64,000 nt of DNA from Actinacidiphila bryophytorum (lineage in GTDB: Bacteria; Actinomycetota; Actinomycetes; Streptomycetales; Streptomycetaceae): positions 268,134-332,133 of the forward strand of contig NZ_JAFFIX010000007.1 of assembly GCF_016916835.1 (NCBI RefSeq). Reading direction: 5' to 3'. A model generated the notes under the pieces. It saw only the letters and a list, made by a program, of their open reading frames with translations, ran no database searches and had not been told where the DNA came from. The stretch's first letter is position 1; the number at the start of each line of letters is the position of its first letter. Made by a program: the position numbers and the translations under genes. This document shows, in pieces, positions 45,488-54,555 of the stretch.

Positions 45488-45958
45488 TCAGGCGTTCTCG
45501 GCCTGGAACATCCAGTGCGCCTTCTCCAGGTCGCGGGAGACGCCGATCAGGATGTCCTGGCTGACCGGGTCAGGCTTGTCCGTCAGTTCGATCCGCTCGC
45601 GCAACCGGGTGATGGTGGCGCCGAGCGCGGCGACCATGATCTCGACGACCTCGGTGTCCTTGACCCAGCCGTCGGTCACCGTGTCGATGCCGCTCGTCTT
45701 GGCGACCGTCCCGGCGCGGCCGTCCGGTGAGACGCCGATGGCGGAGGCACGCTCGGCCACGGTGTCCGCGTGGGTCCTTGCACTGTCGACGACCTCGTCG
45801 AGCTGAAGGTGGATCGACCGGAAGCGCGGCCCCACGACGTTCCAGTGCACCTGCTTGGCCAGCAGCGACAGGTCGAGAAGGTCGACCAGAGCGCCCTGCA
45901 GGGCGTCTCCCACGGCCTTGCGGTCGGCTTCGGACAGAGGGCTCTTCACGACACTCAT
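45488..45958 (-). CDS. dps: Dps-type ferritin-like DNA-protection protein
   Basis: 156 residues, a four-helix Dps monomer. Dodecameric Dps stores iron oxidised by peroxide and compacts DNA. Interface ferroxidase residues are visible: His in KQVHWNVVG, Asp in LQLDEVVD. It probably corresponds to DpsB of S. coelicolor by position (memory). Promoter region 45959-46094 shows no clear box. Confidence 0.93.
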   Translation of the reverse strand: MSVVKSPLSEADRKAVGDALQGALVDLLDLSLLAKQVHWNVVGPRFRSIHLQLDEVVDSARTHADTVAERASAIGVSPDGRAGTVAKTSGIDTVTDGWVKDTEVVEIMVAALGATITRLRERIELTDKPDPVSQDILIGVSRDLEKAHWMFQAENA

Positions 45959-46094
45959 GCGGTTCTCCCTGCGGATCGACGCGTTCGGACCCGATATGAC
46001 CGGTTGCGGTCGTAATCGGACCTTCTCCGCCTACCCTGCCTCGCCGTTCCGAACACGGCAAAGGCAGATCCGCCGCGGCAGGCCGCCGCACGCA

Positions 46095-46114
46095 CCGCCC
46101 GCCTGGGCGGGCGG
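46095..46114 (-). terminator. clgR terminator
   Basis: Nine-bp GC stem (CCGCCCGCC with GGCGGGCGG), tiny nominal loop, eight bases past the clgR stop. No T-tract. Confidence 0.55.
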
Positions 46115-46121
46115 CGGGAAA

Positions 46122-46514
46122 TCAGGCGGCGACGACGTCCACGGCTTCCGCGGACTTCTTCGGTGCCTTGATGGTGATCCGTTCGTCCGGAGCGGACGTG
46201 ACGGACGTGACCGATGTGACTGTGCCGAGCAGCGGCCGCATCGGTGCGGCAGTGGCCTCGGACGCCGCGGACTGTGCCAGCTCGGCGAGCGACAGATCGT
46301 CGCTGACCTCACGCATCACCTCGGACATCGGTACGTCCAGGGCGTCGCAGATCGCGGAGAGCAGTTCGGAGGAGGCCTCCTTCTGCCCCCTCTCGACCTC
46401 CGACAGATAGCCGAGCGAAACCCGGGCGGACGAGGAGACCTCGCGCAGGGTGCGGCCCTGGCGCTGGCGCTGCCGACGCAGCACGTCACCCAGCAGGCGA
46501 CGGAGCAGAATCAT
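46122..46514 (-). CDS. clgR: Clp-gene regulator ClgR (XRE family)
   Basis: 130 residues. N-terminal Cro/CI helix-turn-helix (about 8-65, [20 protein letters not shown]). The start [13 protein letters not shown] is characteristic of ClgR, the activator of clp protease, lon and other stress genes in actinomycetes. The C-terminus ends VDVVAA; an Ala-Ala end is a known ClpP degradation signal in ClgR, giving feedback control. The ATG at 46514 follows GGAGGGAG. A palindrome GCGGTACCGC lies 22 bases upstream. Confidence 0.92.
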   Translation of the reverse strand: MILLRRLLGDVLRRQRQRQGRTLREVSSSARVSLGYLSEVERGQKEASSELLSAICDALDVPMSEVMREVSDDLSLAELAQSAASEATAAPMRPLLGTVTSVTSVTSAPDERITIKAPKKSAEAVDVVAA

Positions 46515-46535
46515 CGGTGGCTCCCTCCTCGGATC

Positions 46536-46545
46536 GCGGTACCGC
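46536..46545. promoter_or_regulatory. Palindrome upstream of clgR
   Basis: Perfect 10-bp palindrome GCGGTACCGC with outer GGAT/ATCC arms offset by one base, 22 bases before the start codon. A candidate autoregulatory operator; it does not clearly match the reported ClgR motif. Confidence 0.35.
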
Positions 46546-46679
46546 ATCCTTCTCGCCCCACCGTACCGCCTCGGGCACCGGCCGTGCGGGGAGCAAAGAC
46601 GTGTTCACTCAGGGCTGCAAACATCCCGCCCCCCCGGTGTTCTTCCCTGTACTCCGCCGCTGAACGCACACCGGGCCGG

Positions 46680-47204
46680 TTATTCGGAGACCTTCCGAAG
46701 TTGTCCGACCAGCAGATCGAGCACGGCCGCGACGGATGCCCCGCGGATGGCGGCGCGGTCCCCGGCCAGCCGCAGCGCTGTGACCTCGCAGGCCCCGCCG
46801 GGACCGGCCACCGCCACGAAGACGGTGCCCACCGGCTGCCCGTCCTGCGGTTCCGGGCCCGCGACGCCGGTGGTGGCGGCACCCCAGTCCGCGCCGAGCC
46901 GCCGGCGTACGCCCTCGGCCATCTCGCGCGCCACCTGTGCGTCCACCGCTCCCCGCTCGGCAAGCAGGGCGCCGTCCACGCCGAGCAGCTCCTGCTTGAG
47001 CACGGTCGCATACGCCGTGACGGACCCGCGGAAGCTGCGGGACGCACCGGGCACCCCGGTCAGCTCGGCGGCCAGCAGGCCGCCGGTCAGCGACTCGGCG
47101 ACCGCCAGCGTGGCGCCCCGCCCCTCCAACAGCCCCAGCGCCTCGACGGCCGAGGCCGCCGCCGACGCGGCCGACGCCGCCATATCGTCCGCTGCGGCCG
47201 TCAT
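46680..47204 (-). CDS. CinA C-terminal-domain protein (NMN deamidase-like)
   Basis: 174 residues. It is the stand-alone PncC/CinA C-terminal domain: AESLTGGLLAAELT, GSVTAYATVLKQELLGV and GVAGPEPQDGQPVGTVFVA. The family deamidates nicotinamide mononucleotide to recycle NAD. The N-terminal MoCF-like half of full CinA is absent, as in most actinomycetes. It overlaps pgsA by four bases, within the rimO-pgsA-cinA operon. Confidence 0.92.
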   Translation of the reverse strand: MTAAADDMAASAASAAASAVEALGLLEGRGATLAVAESLTGGLLAAELTGVPGASRSFRGSVTAYATVLKQELLGVDGALLAERGAVDAQVAREMAEGVRRRLGADWGAATTGVAGPEPQDGQPVGTVFVAVAGPGGACEVTALRLAGDRAAIRGASVAAVLDLLVGQLRKVSE

Positions 47205-48037
47205 ACGCCCTGCTCCGGCCCGCCCGAGGGCTCGGCGGCCTCCCGGGCGGCCTCCCCCGCCGCCTTCCGCTCCGCGGCCAGACCGGCCCGGCGCAGCACG
47301 ACGGCCTGCCGTACGTAGTCGAGCCCGGTCACCACCGTGAGCAGCACCGCGAGCGCCATCAGCCAGGCGCGGGTGCTGGCCAGCGGACCGGTGAGCACCA
47401 GGATGTACATGCCGACCGCGACGCCCTGGGTGAGCGTCTTGAGCTTGCCTCCCCGGCTCGCCGGGATCACCCCGTGTCTGATCACCCAGAACCGCATCAG
47501 CGTGATGCCCAGCTCACGGAAGAGGATCACCGCGGTGACCCACCACGGCAGGTCGCCCAGCGCCGACAGGCCGACGAGCGCCGCCCCCATGATCGCCTTG
47601 TCGGCGATCGGGTCGGCGATCTTGCCGAAGTCGGTGACCAGCCCGTAGCGCCTGGCCAGCTCGCCGTCGAAGAGGTCGGTGATCATCGCGATGGCGAAGG
47701 CCGCCCACGCGAAGGAGCGCCACTTCGGGTCCTGCCCGTCGCCGTGCACGAGCAGCAGCACGAAGCCGGGGACCAGCACCAGCCGCGTCATGGTCAGCAG
47801 GTTGGCGATGTTCCACAGGCCGGCCTTGCCCGCCCCGGAGTCAGCCGCCTGAGCGCTGTCCGCGACCGGGTCGACGAGCGAGGCGGGCGCGACGGTGGCA
47901 CCTGCCGCGCCCGTGCCCGACGCCGTCTCCTGCGGTGTGCCGGCCCCGTTCGGGGAGGCCGAGGAGGACGAGGAGGAAGAAGACGATGAGGAGGAAGAGG
48001 GGGAAGGGGACGCGGCCGGCGCGGGGGCTCCGCTCAT
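47201..48037 (-). CDS. pgsA: CDP-diacylglycerol--glycerol-3-phosphate 3-phosphatidyltransferase
   Basis: 278 residues. The CDP-alcohol phosphotransferase signature D-x2-DG-x2-AR...G-x3-D-x3-D is complete ([10 protein letters not shown] to DPIADK). It makes phosphatidylglycerol phosphate in the membrane. The first ~70 residues are an added low-complexity region with a run of about 14 serines, then Ala/Thr/Gly. It overlaps rimO and the cinA-like gene by four bases at each end. Confidence 0.92.
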   Translation of the reverse strand: MSGAPAPAASPSPSSSSSSSSSSSSSASPNGAGTPQETASGTGAAGATVAPASLVDPVADSAQAADSGAGKAGLWNIANLLTMTRLVLVPGFVLLLVHGDGQDPKWRSFAWAAFAIAMITDLFDGELARRYGLVTDFGKIADPIADKAIMGAALVGLSALGDLPWWVTAVILFRELGITLMRFWVIRHGVIPASRGGKLKTLTQGVAVGMYILVLTGPLASTRAWLMALAVLLTVVTGLDYVRQAVVLRRAGLAAERKAAGEAAREAAEPSGGPEQGV

Positions 48038-49629
48038 CTGCCCACCACCGCCGGTCCCGCCGCGGCCGCGTCGTCGCCCGGCGAGGCGGGAGCGCCGACG
48101 GAGGCGGCCCCGCCGAGCGGTTCCGCGACCAGGTCCACGCCCCGCGTCCCGGTCACCTTCGCGGTCACGTAGCTCCCGGGCCTCGGCTGCCAGGTCTCGT
48201 CGTCGCAGAACAGCATGACCTGGCCGTCCGTCTCGGGCGCCTGGTGGTCGGCGCGGCCGGTGACCTCGCCGGTCTCCTCGTCCACCGCCTCGACCAGCAC
48301 CCGGACGGTGTCCCCGAGCCGCTCCTCCGCGCGCTGCGCGGTCAGCTCCTCCGCGAGCCGGGAGACCCGGGCCAGCCGTGCGGCGACCACGTCGTCGTCC
48401 AGCTTGCCGTCGTAGCCGGCCGCCTCGGTGCCGTCCTCGTCGGAGTAGCCGAACACCCCGATCGCATCGAGCCGGGCGGCGCTCAGGAAGCGTTCGAGCT
48501 CGGCCAGGTCGTCCTCGGTCTCGCCGGGGAAGCCGACGATGAAGTTGGAGCGGACGCCCGCGGAGGGCGCCTTGGCGCGGATCGAGGCGAGCAGGTCGAG
48601 GAAGCGCTCGGTGTCGCCGAAGCGCCGCATGGCCCGCAGCACCGCGGGCGCCGAGTGCTGGAAGGACAGGTCGAAGTACGGCACCACGCCGGGTGTGGAG
48701 GTCAGCACGTCGATGAGCCCGGGGCGCATCTCGGCGGGCTGCAGGTAGCTGACCCTGACCCGTTCGATGCCGTCCACGGCCGCCAGCTCCGGCAGCAGCG
48801 TCTCCAGCAGCCGGATGTCGCCGAGGTCCTTGCCGTAGGAGGTGTTGTTCTCGCTGACCAGCATCACCTCGCTGACGCCCTGGGTGGCCAGCCAGCGGGC
48901 CTCGCCGAGGACGTCGGAGGGGCGGCGGGAGATGAAGGAGCCGCGGAAGGACGGGATCGCGCAGAAGGTGCAGCGCCGGTCGCAGCCGGAGGCGAGCTTC
49001 ACCGAGGCGACGGGCCCGGAGTCCAGCCGCCGCCGGAGCGGTGCGCGCGGGCCTGACGCGGGCGCGACGCCCTCGGGCAGGTCCGCGAGGTCCACGGCCG
49101 GCCCGCCGTCCGCCGCGGCACCCTGCCCTGCCGGCGACAAGCCACCGTTCGGGTGAACCTCTTGCGCGTGACCCGGCAGTGCCACGGTTGACGCCTGGCG
49201 TTCCGCGGGGGTGATCGGCAGCAGCTTGCGCCGGTCGCGCGGGGTGTGCGGGGCGTGGACGCCGCCGGCCAGGATGGTCCGCAGCCGCTCGGAGATGTCG
49301 GCGTAGTCGTCGAAGCCGAGCACGCCGTCGGCTTCCGGCAGCGCGTCGGCCAACTCCTTGCCGTACCGCTCGGCCATGCAGCCGACAGCGACGACGGCCT
49401 GGGTGCGGCCGTGGTCCTTGAGGTCGTTGGCCTCCAGGAGGGCGTCCACGGAGTCCTTCTTGGCCGCCTCGACGAAGCCGCAGGTGTTGACGACAGCCAC
49501 GTCGGCGTCCGCCGCGTCCTCGACCAGTCGCCAACCGTCCGCCGCCAGCCGGCCGGCGAGCTCTTCGGAGTCCACTTCGTTACGGGCGCATCCGAGCGTG
49601 ACAAGGGCGACGGTACGGGTTTCGGGCAT
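48034..49629 (-). CDS. rimO: Ribosomal protein S12 methylthiotransferase
   Basis: 531 residues, longer than the usual 440-490. MTTase ligands are Cys14, Cys50 and Cys84; the radical-SAM cluster is CDRRCTFC (Cys216, Cys220, Cys223). A TRAM domain ends the protein. It methylthiolates Asp88/89 of S12. The extra length lies in a low-complexity Pro/Gly/Ala insert (about 150-205) between the two domains and in the C-terminal tail. A minus-strand TAGTCT hexamer (49636-49641) ends six bases before the ATG, suggesting a leaderless start of the operon. Confidence 0.95.
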   Translation of the reverse strand: MPETRTVALVTLGCARNEVDSEELAGRLAADGWRLVEDAADADVAVVNTCGFVEAAKKDSVDALLEANDLKDHGRTQAVVAVGCMAERYGKELADALPEADGVLGFDDYADISERLRTILAGGVHAPHTPRDRRKLLPITPAERQASTVALPGHAQEVHPNGGLSPAGQGAAADGGPAVDLADLPEGVAPASGPRAPLRRRLDSGPVASVKLASGCDRRCTFCAIPSFRGSFISRRPSDVLGEARWLATQGVSEVMLVSENNTSYGKDLGDIRLLETLLPELAAVDGIERVRVSYLQPAEMRPGLIDVLTSTPGVVPYFDLSFQHSAPAVLRAMRRFGDTERFLDLLASIRAKAPSAGVRSNFIVGFPGETEDDLAELERFLSAARLDAIGVFGYSDEDGTEAAGYDGKLDDDVVAARLARVSRLAEELTAQRAEERLGDTVRVLVEAVDEETGEVTGRADHQAPETDGQVMLFCDDETWQPRPGSYVTAKVTGTRGVDLVAEPLGGAASVGAPASPGDDAAAAGPAVVGR

Positions 49630-49718
49630 GCACTCAGACTACCCGCTGCCTTCTCGCACCCCTCGCGCCTCGGCCGCCGATGGCCGGAACCCCTCGCGGG
49701 GCCCGGCGCCGGCATGTC

Positions 49719-50528
49719 CTAGCCCTGGGTCGGGTCCCCTGGGGTGTAGGTCAGGCGCACCACCTGGCCGTCGTCACCGGCCGCACCCAGGTCCTTGCCG
49801 TTGACGAAGAGCTGCACCGCGCCCGCGTTGCCGACGACCAGCTTGATCTTCTTGTCGTCGGTGAAGGTCTGCGAGTCGCCCTTCTTCAGCGAGCCCTGGA
49901 AGAGCCGCTTGCCGTTGTGGTCGGTGGCCTGCACCCAGCTGACGCCGCCCTCGGCGCTGATCTTGACCGTGACCTTGCCGGGCGGGGCGGCCGCGATGGC
50001 GCTGCCCGTCGGGTCGGGGGTCGGCGGCAGGGTGCCCTGCGTGGTCTGGGTGGTGGGCGTCGTGGCGGTGCTGCTCGGGGTCGGCGGGGCGGGGTCGGCC
50101 TTCGCGCCGTTCCCGTTGTCGTTGCCGGTGAAGGCGGTGTACCCGACGAAGCCGATGACGGCGACGATGGCCGCGACCATGGCCGCGGTCCAGTTGGGCC
50201 GGCGCGGCTCGGAGCGGATCTTCTCGGCCGAGTAGAGCGGTGCGACCGGGGCCGCCACGACCTCCGTACCGTGCTCGGCCGCGTACTGTGCGATCAGCGG
50301 CTCGGGGTCGAGGCCGACGGCGCGGGCGAGCGTGCGGATGTGGCCGCGGGCGTAGACGTCGCCGCCGCAGCGGGAGAAGTCGTCCTGCTCGATCGACTGC
50401 ACGATGGGGACGCGCACCCGGGTACTGGTGCTGACCTCGTCGATGGAGAGCCCGGCGGCGATGCGGGCCTGGGCGAGGGCATGACCGACCGAAGGCCGGT
50501 CTTCGGTGGGCGTATTGCCGATGGACAC
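49719..50528 (-). CDS. RodZ-like helix-turn-helix membrane protein
   Basis: 269 residues. N-terminal HTH_25 domain (about 12-85, VGHALAQARIAAGLSIDEVS), one membrane span (about 113-133), a Thr/Pro-rich linker and a C-terminal DUF4115-type beta domain. RodZ proteins link MreB to cell shape; streptomycete versions are less studied. GTG start. It lies between ftsK and rimO, on the same strand. Confidence 0.88.
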   Translation of the reverse strand: MSIGNTPTEDRPSVGHALAQARIAAGLSIDEVSTSTRVRVPIVQSIEQDDFSRCGGDVYARGHIRTLARAVGLDPEPLIAQYAAEHGTEVVAAPVAPLYSAEKIRSEPRRPNWTAAMVAAIVAVIGFVGYTAFTGNDNGNGAKADPAPPTPSSTATTPTTQTTQGTLPPTPDPTGSAIAAAPPGKVTVKISAEGGVSWVQATDHNGKRLFQGSLKKGDSQTFTDDKKIKLVVGNAGAVQLFVNGKDLGAAGDDGQVVRLTYTPGDPTQG

Positions 50529-50757
50529 GAGGGCGCCTTTCGAGCGTGCAGCCGCCTGCTGGGAGTTCAGTCTAGGGGGGGCAGGAAAACGGTGGGCAAG
50601 CGGACGGCCGGTTTCTGTCCGCCATCAGGATGTCGTCCTCCCTGCCGAAGTTGACGTACGAACAGATCAAACGGTTGCCCGGAAAATCCGACCGCTTTCG
50701 CCCACCGTCCGCGTGTCGCGATCACGCCCGTCGCGAACGGCCGTCCCGGGGTCGCTT

Positions 50758-53478
50758 TCACGCCCCGCCGCGGATCTCGGTGAGCACTCCGTCCAGCTCG
50801 TCCGCCTTCACCATCACGTCGCGCGCCTTGGACCCCTCGCTGGGGCCGACGATGCCGCGCGACTCCATCAGGTCCATCAGCCTGCCCGCCTTGGCGAATC
50901 CCACACGCAGTTTGCGCTGGAGCATCGAGGTCGAGCCGAACTGTGTGGAGACCACCAACTCGGCGGCCTGGCACAACAGGTCCAGGTCGTCGCCGATCTC
51001 CTCGTCGATCTCCTTCTTCGGGCCGCTGCCGACGGTGACGTCGGTGCGGTAGGAGGGGGTGAGCTGCGCTTTGCAGTGGTCGACGACCTTGGCGATCTCC
51101 TCCTCGGTGACGAAGGCGCCCTGCATGCGGATCGGCTTGTTCGCGCCCATCGGCAGGAACAGCCCGTCGCCCTTCCCGATGAGCTTCTCGGCCCCCGGCT
51201 GGTCCAGGATGACCCGGCTGTCGGCCAGCGAGGAGGTCGCGAAGGCCAGCCGGGACGGCACGTTGGCCTTGATCAGGCCGGTGACGACGTCGACGCTGGG
51301 CCGCTGGGTGGCGAGCACCAGGTGGATGCCGGCGGCCCTGGCCAGCTGGGTGATGCGCACGATCGAGTCCTCGACGTCGCGCGGCGCGACCATCATCAGG
51401 TCGGCCAGCTCGTCGACGATCACCAGCAGGTACGGGTACGGCGTCAGCTCGCGCTCGCTGCCCTCAGGGGTCCTGGCCTTGCCCGAGCGCACCGCCGCGT
51501 TGAAGTCGTCGATGTGCCGGAAGCCGTACGCGGCCAGGTCGTCGTAGCGCAGGTCCATCTCGCGCACCACCCACTGCAGGGCCTCGGCGGCCCGCTTGGG
51601 GTTGGTGATGATCGGGGTGATGAGGTGCGGGATGCCCTCGTACGCGGTCAGCTCGACGCGCTTGGGGTCGACCAGCACCATACGGACCTCGTCCGGGGTG
51701 GCGCGGGCCATCACCGAGGTGATCAGGCAGTTGATGCAGGACGACTTGCCGGAGCCGGTGGCGCCGGCCACCAGGACGTGCGGCATCTTGGCGAGGTTGG
51801 CCATCACGTAGCCGCCCTCGACGTCCTTGCCGAGGGCGACCTCCATCGGGTGGTCCTCGCCCGCGGCCTCCGCCGAGCGCAGCACGTCGCCGAGGTTGAC
51901 CATCTCGCGGTCGCTGTTGGGGATCTCGATGCCGACCGCGGACTTGCCGGGGATGGGGCTGATGATCCGCACGTCGGGGCTGGCCACCGAGTAAGCGATG
52001 TTCTTGGCCAGTGCGGTGATCCGCTCGACCTTGACCGCGGCGCCCAGCTCCACCTCGTAGCGGGTGACCGTCGGGCCGCGGGTGAAGCCGGTGACGACCG
52101 CGTCGACCTTGAACTCCTTGAAGACCTGGCTCAGCGAGGCGACCACCGCGTCGTTCGCGGCACTGCGGGTACGTCCGGGGCCGCCGCGCTCCAGCAGGTC
52201 GAGCGAGGGCAGCGCGTAGGTGATGTCGCCGGACAGCTGCAGCTGCTCGGCCCGCGGCGGCAGCGGCTCGCCGGGGTCGGCGGACTGCTTGGTGAGGTCG
52301 GGGACGCCGGAGCCGGTGTCCTCCTCGGCGCGGGCGGCCGGCACCGGCTTCTTGATCCCGGTGGTCAGGTCGGCGACCAGCGGCGAGGGCTGCAGCCCGT
52401 GCAGGACCGCGCCGTCCAGTGCCGCCGCGGCCGCCGCCGCCACGTCCACCGCGTCGGGTGCCTGGGCGCCCGCGGGCAGCGCCTCGGGGCGGCGGCGGGG
52501 TCTGCGGCGCGGCTTGGGCTCGTCGCCTGCCGGCAGTCCGTCGGCGCCCAGGTCGCTGTCGACGTCGTAGGGCTCGTCGGACGTCTTGGAGAAGCGGGTG
52601 GGAAGCCGTCGGACCGGTGACTCGTCCTCGTCGTCCCGGCGGCCGGGCAGCGCGTCCGGCTCGTCGGCGTCGAAGAAGTCCTCCAGCGGCACCGCGTCCG
52701 GATCCGGCGGCGGGGCGTAGAGGCCGAGTCGTGCACCGGCGGCCCGCAGCCGGGTCGGTACGGCGGCGACCGGGGTGGCGGTGACGACCAGCAGGCCGAA
52801 GGCGGTCACGAGCAGCAGCAGCGGGGCGGCCAGGAAGCTGCCGACGGTGGAGACCAGCGGGGCGGCGGCGGCCCAGCCGATCAGGCCGCCGGCGTCGCGC
52901 AGGGCCGTGGCGCCGTCGCTGCGGGTCGGTGAGCCGCAGGCCAGGTGGATCAGCCCGAGGGCGCCGATGACCAGGGCGGACAGGCCGATCACGATCCGGC
53001 CGTTGGCCTCGGGCTGCTCGGGGTGCCGCATCAGGCGCACCGCGACCGCCCCGAGCAGCAGCGGCACCAGCAGGTCGAGCCGGCCGAAGGCGCCGGTGAC
53101 GAGCATCTCGACCAGGTCGCCGACCGGTCCCTGGAGGTTGGACCAGGTGCCGGCCGCGACCACCAGGGTCAGGCCGAGCAGCAGCAGGCCGAGGCCGTCC
53201 TTGCGGTGCGCGGGGTCCAGGCCGCGGGCGCCGCGTCCTATACCCCGGAAGACCGCGCCGACGGTGTGCGCCACGCCCAGCCACAGGGCGCGGAACATCC
53301 GGTAGATGCCGCTGGTCGGCGAAGGGGCCGGTTTGGGCGCGGGTTTGGCCGCCGCTGTCGCCTTCTTGGCGGGCGGTTTGGCGGCGGCGCTCTTCGCCGC
53401 GGGCTTCTTCGCGGCGGACTTCTTGGCCGCAGGCTTCGCCGGGGCTTTCTTGGCGGTGCCGGACGTACGTGGGGCCAT
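50758..53478 (-). CDS. ftsK: FtsK/SpoIIIE-family DNA translocase
   Basis: 906 residues. A Lys/Ala/Pro repeat tail (about 1-50), four or five membrane helices (about 90-260), a Pro-rich linker, then the motor: Walker A GATGSGKSS, Walker B LLVIVDELADLMM. The C-terminal winged-helix gamma domain begins near SMLQRKLRVGFAKAGRL. It pumps chromosomal DNA through closing sporulation septa. The ATG at 53478 gives the usual MAPRTS start; a reading to 53559 is less likely. Confidence 0.96.
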   Translation of the reverse strand: MAPRTSGTAKKAPAKPAAKKSAAKKPAAKSAAAKPPAKKATAAAKPAPKPAPSPTSGIYRMFRALWLGVAHTVGAVFRGIGRGARGLDPAHRKDGLGLLLLGLTLVVAAGTWSNLQGPVGDLVEMLVTGAFGRLDLLVPLLLGAVAVRLMRHPEQPEANGRIVIGLSALVIGALGLIHLACGSPTRSDGATALRDAGGLIGWAAAAPLVSTVGSFLAAPLLLLVTAFGLLVVTATPVAAVPTRLRAAGARLGLYAPPPDPDAVPLEDFFDADEPDALPGRRDDEDESPVRRLPTRFSKTSDEPYDVDSDLGADGLPAGDEPKPRRRPRRRPEALPAGAQAPDAVDVAAAAAAALDGAVLHGLQPSPLVADLTTGIKKPVPAARAEEDTGSGVPDLTKQSADPGEPLPPRAEQLQLSGDITYALPSLDLLERGGPGRTRSAANDAVVASLSQVFKEFKVDAVVTGFTRGPTVTRYEVELGAAVKVERITALAKNIAYSVASPDVRIISPIPGKSAVGIEIPNSDREMVNLGDVLRSAEAAGEDHPMEVALGKDVEGGYVMANLAKMPHVLVAGATGSGKSSCINCLITSVMARATPDEVRMVLVDPKRVELTAYEGIPHLITPIITNPKRAAEALQWVVREMDLRYDDLAAYGFRHIDDFNAAVRSGKARTPEGSERELTPYPYLLVIVDELADLMMVAPRDVEDSIVRITQLARAAGIHLVLATQRPSVDVVTGLIKANVPSRLAFATSSLADSRVILDQPGAEKLIGKGDGLFLPMGANKPIRMQGAFVTEEEIAKVVDHCKAQLTPSYRTDVTVGSGPKKEIDEEIGDDLDLLCQAAELVVSTQFGSTSMLQRKLRVGFAKAGRLMDLMESRGIVGPSEGSKARDVMVKADELDGVLTEIRGGA

Positions 53479-53633
53479 GGTGCCGAGGTTACCGCCCTTG
53501 TGATCGGGGAACACGCGTGCTTGCGGATACGCCCGTTCGTGTCGGGCCGCCGCCGCCACGGCGTTGACGTGGCGTCAACCGGCGTTGTCCGGCCCCCCGC
53601 GGACCGGACCCGTACTCACCGCACCCCGCGGGG

Positions 53634-54320
53634 TCAGTCCCCGGTGGCCTGCCGCACGATACTCCCGCCGCTGCCCGGCTCCAGCGCGTCCAGCGCCCGG
53701 CGCAGACCGGTCAGCTTGCGCTCCAGGTGGGCAGCGGTGGCCACGGCCGCCGCGTCGGCGGACTCGCCGAGCTGTTTGCTCAGCGCCTCGGCCTGCTCCT
53801 CGACCGCCGCGAGCCGCGCCGACAGCTCGGCCAGCAGGCCGGCCGGCTCCTTCGAGCCGTTGGACTCCGCCCCCGAGGGCAGGCCCTGCTCCAGCTGGAG
53901 CCGCAGCAGTCCCGCCTGCTCACGCAGCTGGCAGTTCTTCATGTACAGGTCGACGAAGACCGACACCTTGGCCCGCAGCACCCACGGGTCGAACGGCTTG
54001 GAGATGTAGTCGACCGCGCCCGCCGCGTAACCCCGGAAGGTGTGGTGCGGGCCGTGGTTGATCGCGGTCAGGAAGATGATCGGGATGTCCCGGGTCCGCT
54101 CCCGCCGCTTGATGTGCGCCGCGGTCTCGAACCCGTCCATGCCCGGCATCTGGACATCGAGCAGGATCACCGCGAAATCGTCGGTGAGCAGCGCTTTGAG
54201 CGCCTCCTCCCCGGACGATGCCCTGACCAGAGTCTGATCGAGCGCCGAGAGAATCGCCTCCAGCGCCAGCAGATTCTCCGGCCGGTCATCGACCAGGAGG
54301 ATCTTGGCCTTCTGCACCAT
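53634..54320 (-). CDS. osaB: Response regulator OsaB (osmoadaptation), no DNA-binding domain
   Basis: 228 residues. Receiver domain with Asp11/Asp12, phosphorylation site Asp55 and Lys108. The rest is coiled coil (about 125-210), with no recognised output domain. By architecture and neighbourhood it matches OsaB of S. coelicolor, needed for osmotic adaptation and normal development. The ATG at 54320 follows GGAGGGCGGG. It lies 235 bases downstream of osaA on the same strand. Confidence 0.88.
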   Translation of the reverse strand: MVQKAKILLVDDRPENLLALEAILSALDQTLVRASSGEEALKALLTDDFAVILLDVQMPGMDGFETAAHIKRRERTRDIPIIFLTAINHGPHHTFRGYAAGAVDYISKPFDPWVLRAKVSVFVDLYMKNCQLREQAGLLRLQLEQGLPSGAESNGSKEPAGLLAELSARLAAVEEQAEALSKQLGESADAAAVATAAHLERKLTGLRRALDALEPGSGGSIVRQATGD

Positions 54321-54478
54321 GGCCCGCCCTCCTCGCCCCGGCATCACACCGGTCGCCGCCCCCGGGGACGACTCCGTCGCGCCGCCCGTCCTTGTGCCGG
54401 TCATGGTAGCCGCACCCCGCCGTTCGCCACACCCTGTCACCGCCACGTCACTCACCACACACCGAAAACGCTGGCGGA

Positions 54479-54506
54479 GACGAGAAGGTTCCCTGATCCT
54501 CTCGTC
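54479..54506. terminator. Hairpin in the osaA-osaB gap
   Basis: Seven-bp stem (GACGAGA with TCTCGTC) extended by GG/CC around one bulged base. It could end some osaA transcripts or mark the osaB leader. Confidence 0.35.
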
Positions 54507-54555
54507 CTCACACCCCGTCAGACGCATGAGTTGGTAAAACTTCAACTTTTCTTCG

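Noticed and set aside
47957..48008. Purine-rich triplet tract as a non-coding microsatellite
   Set aside because: It is in frame as a serine run in pgsA, with intact family sequence following; kept only as a slippage remark.
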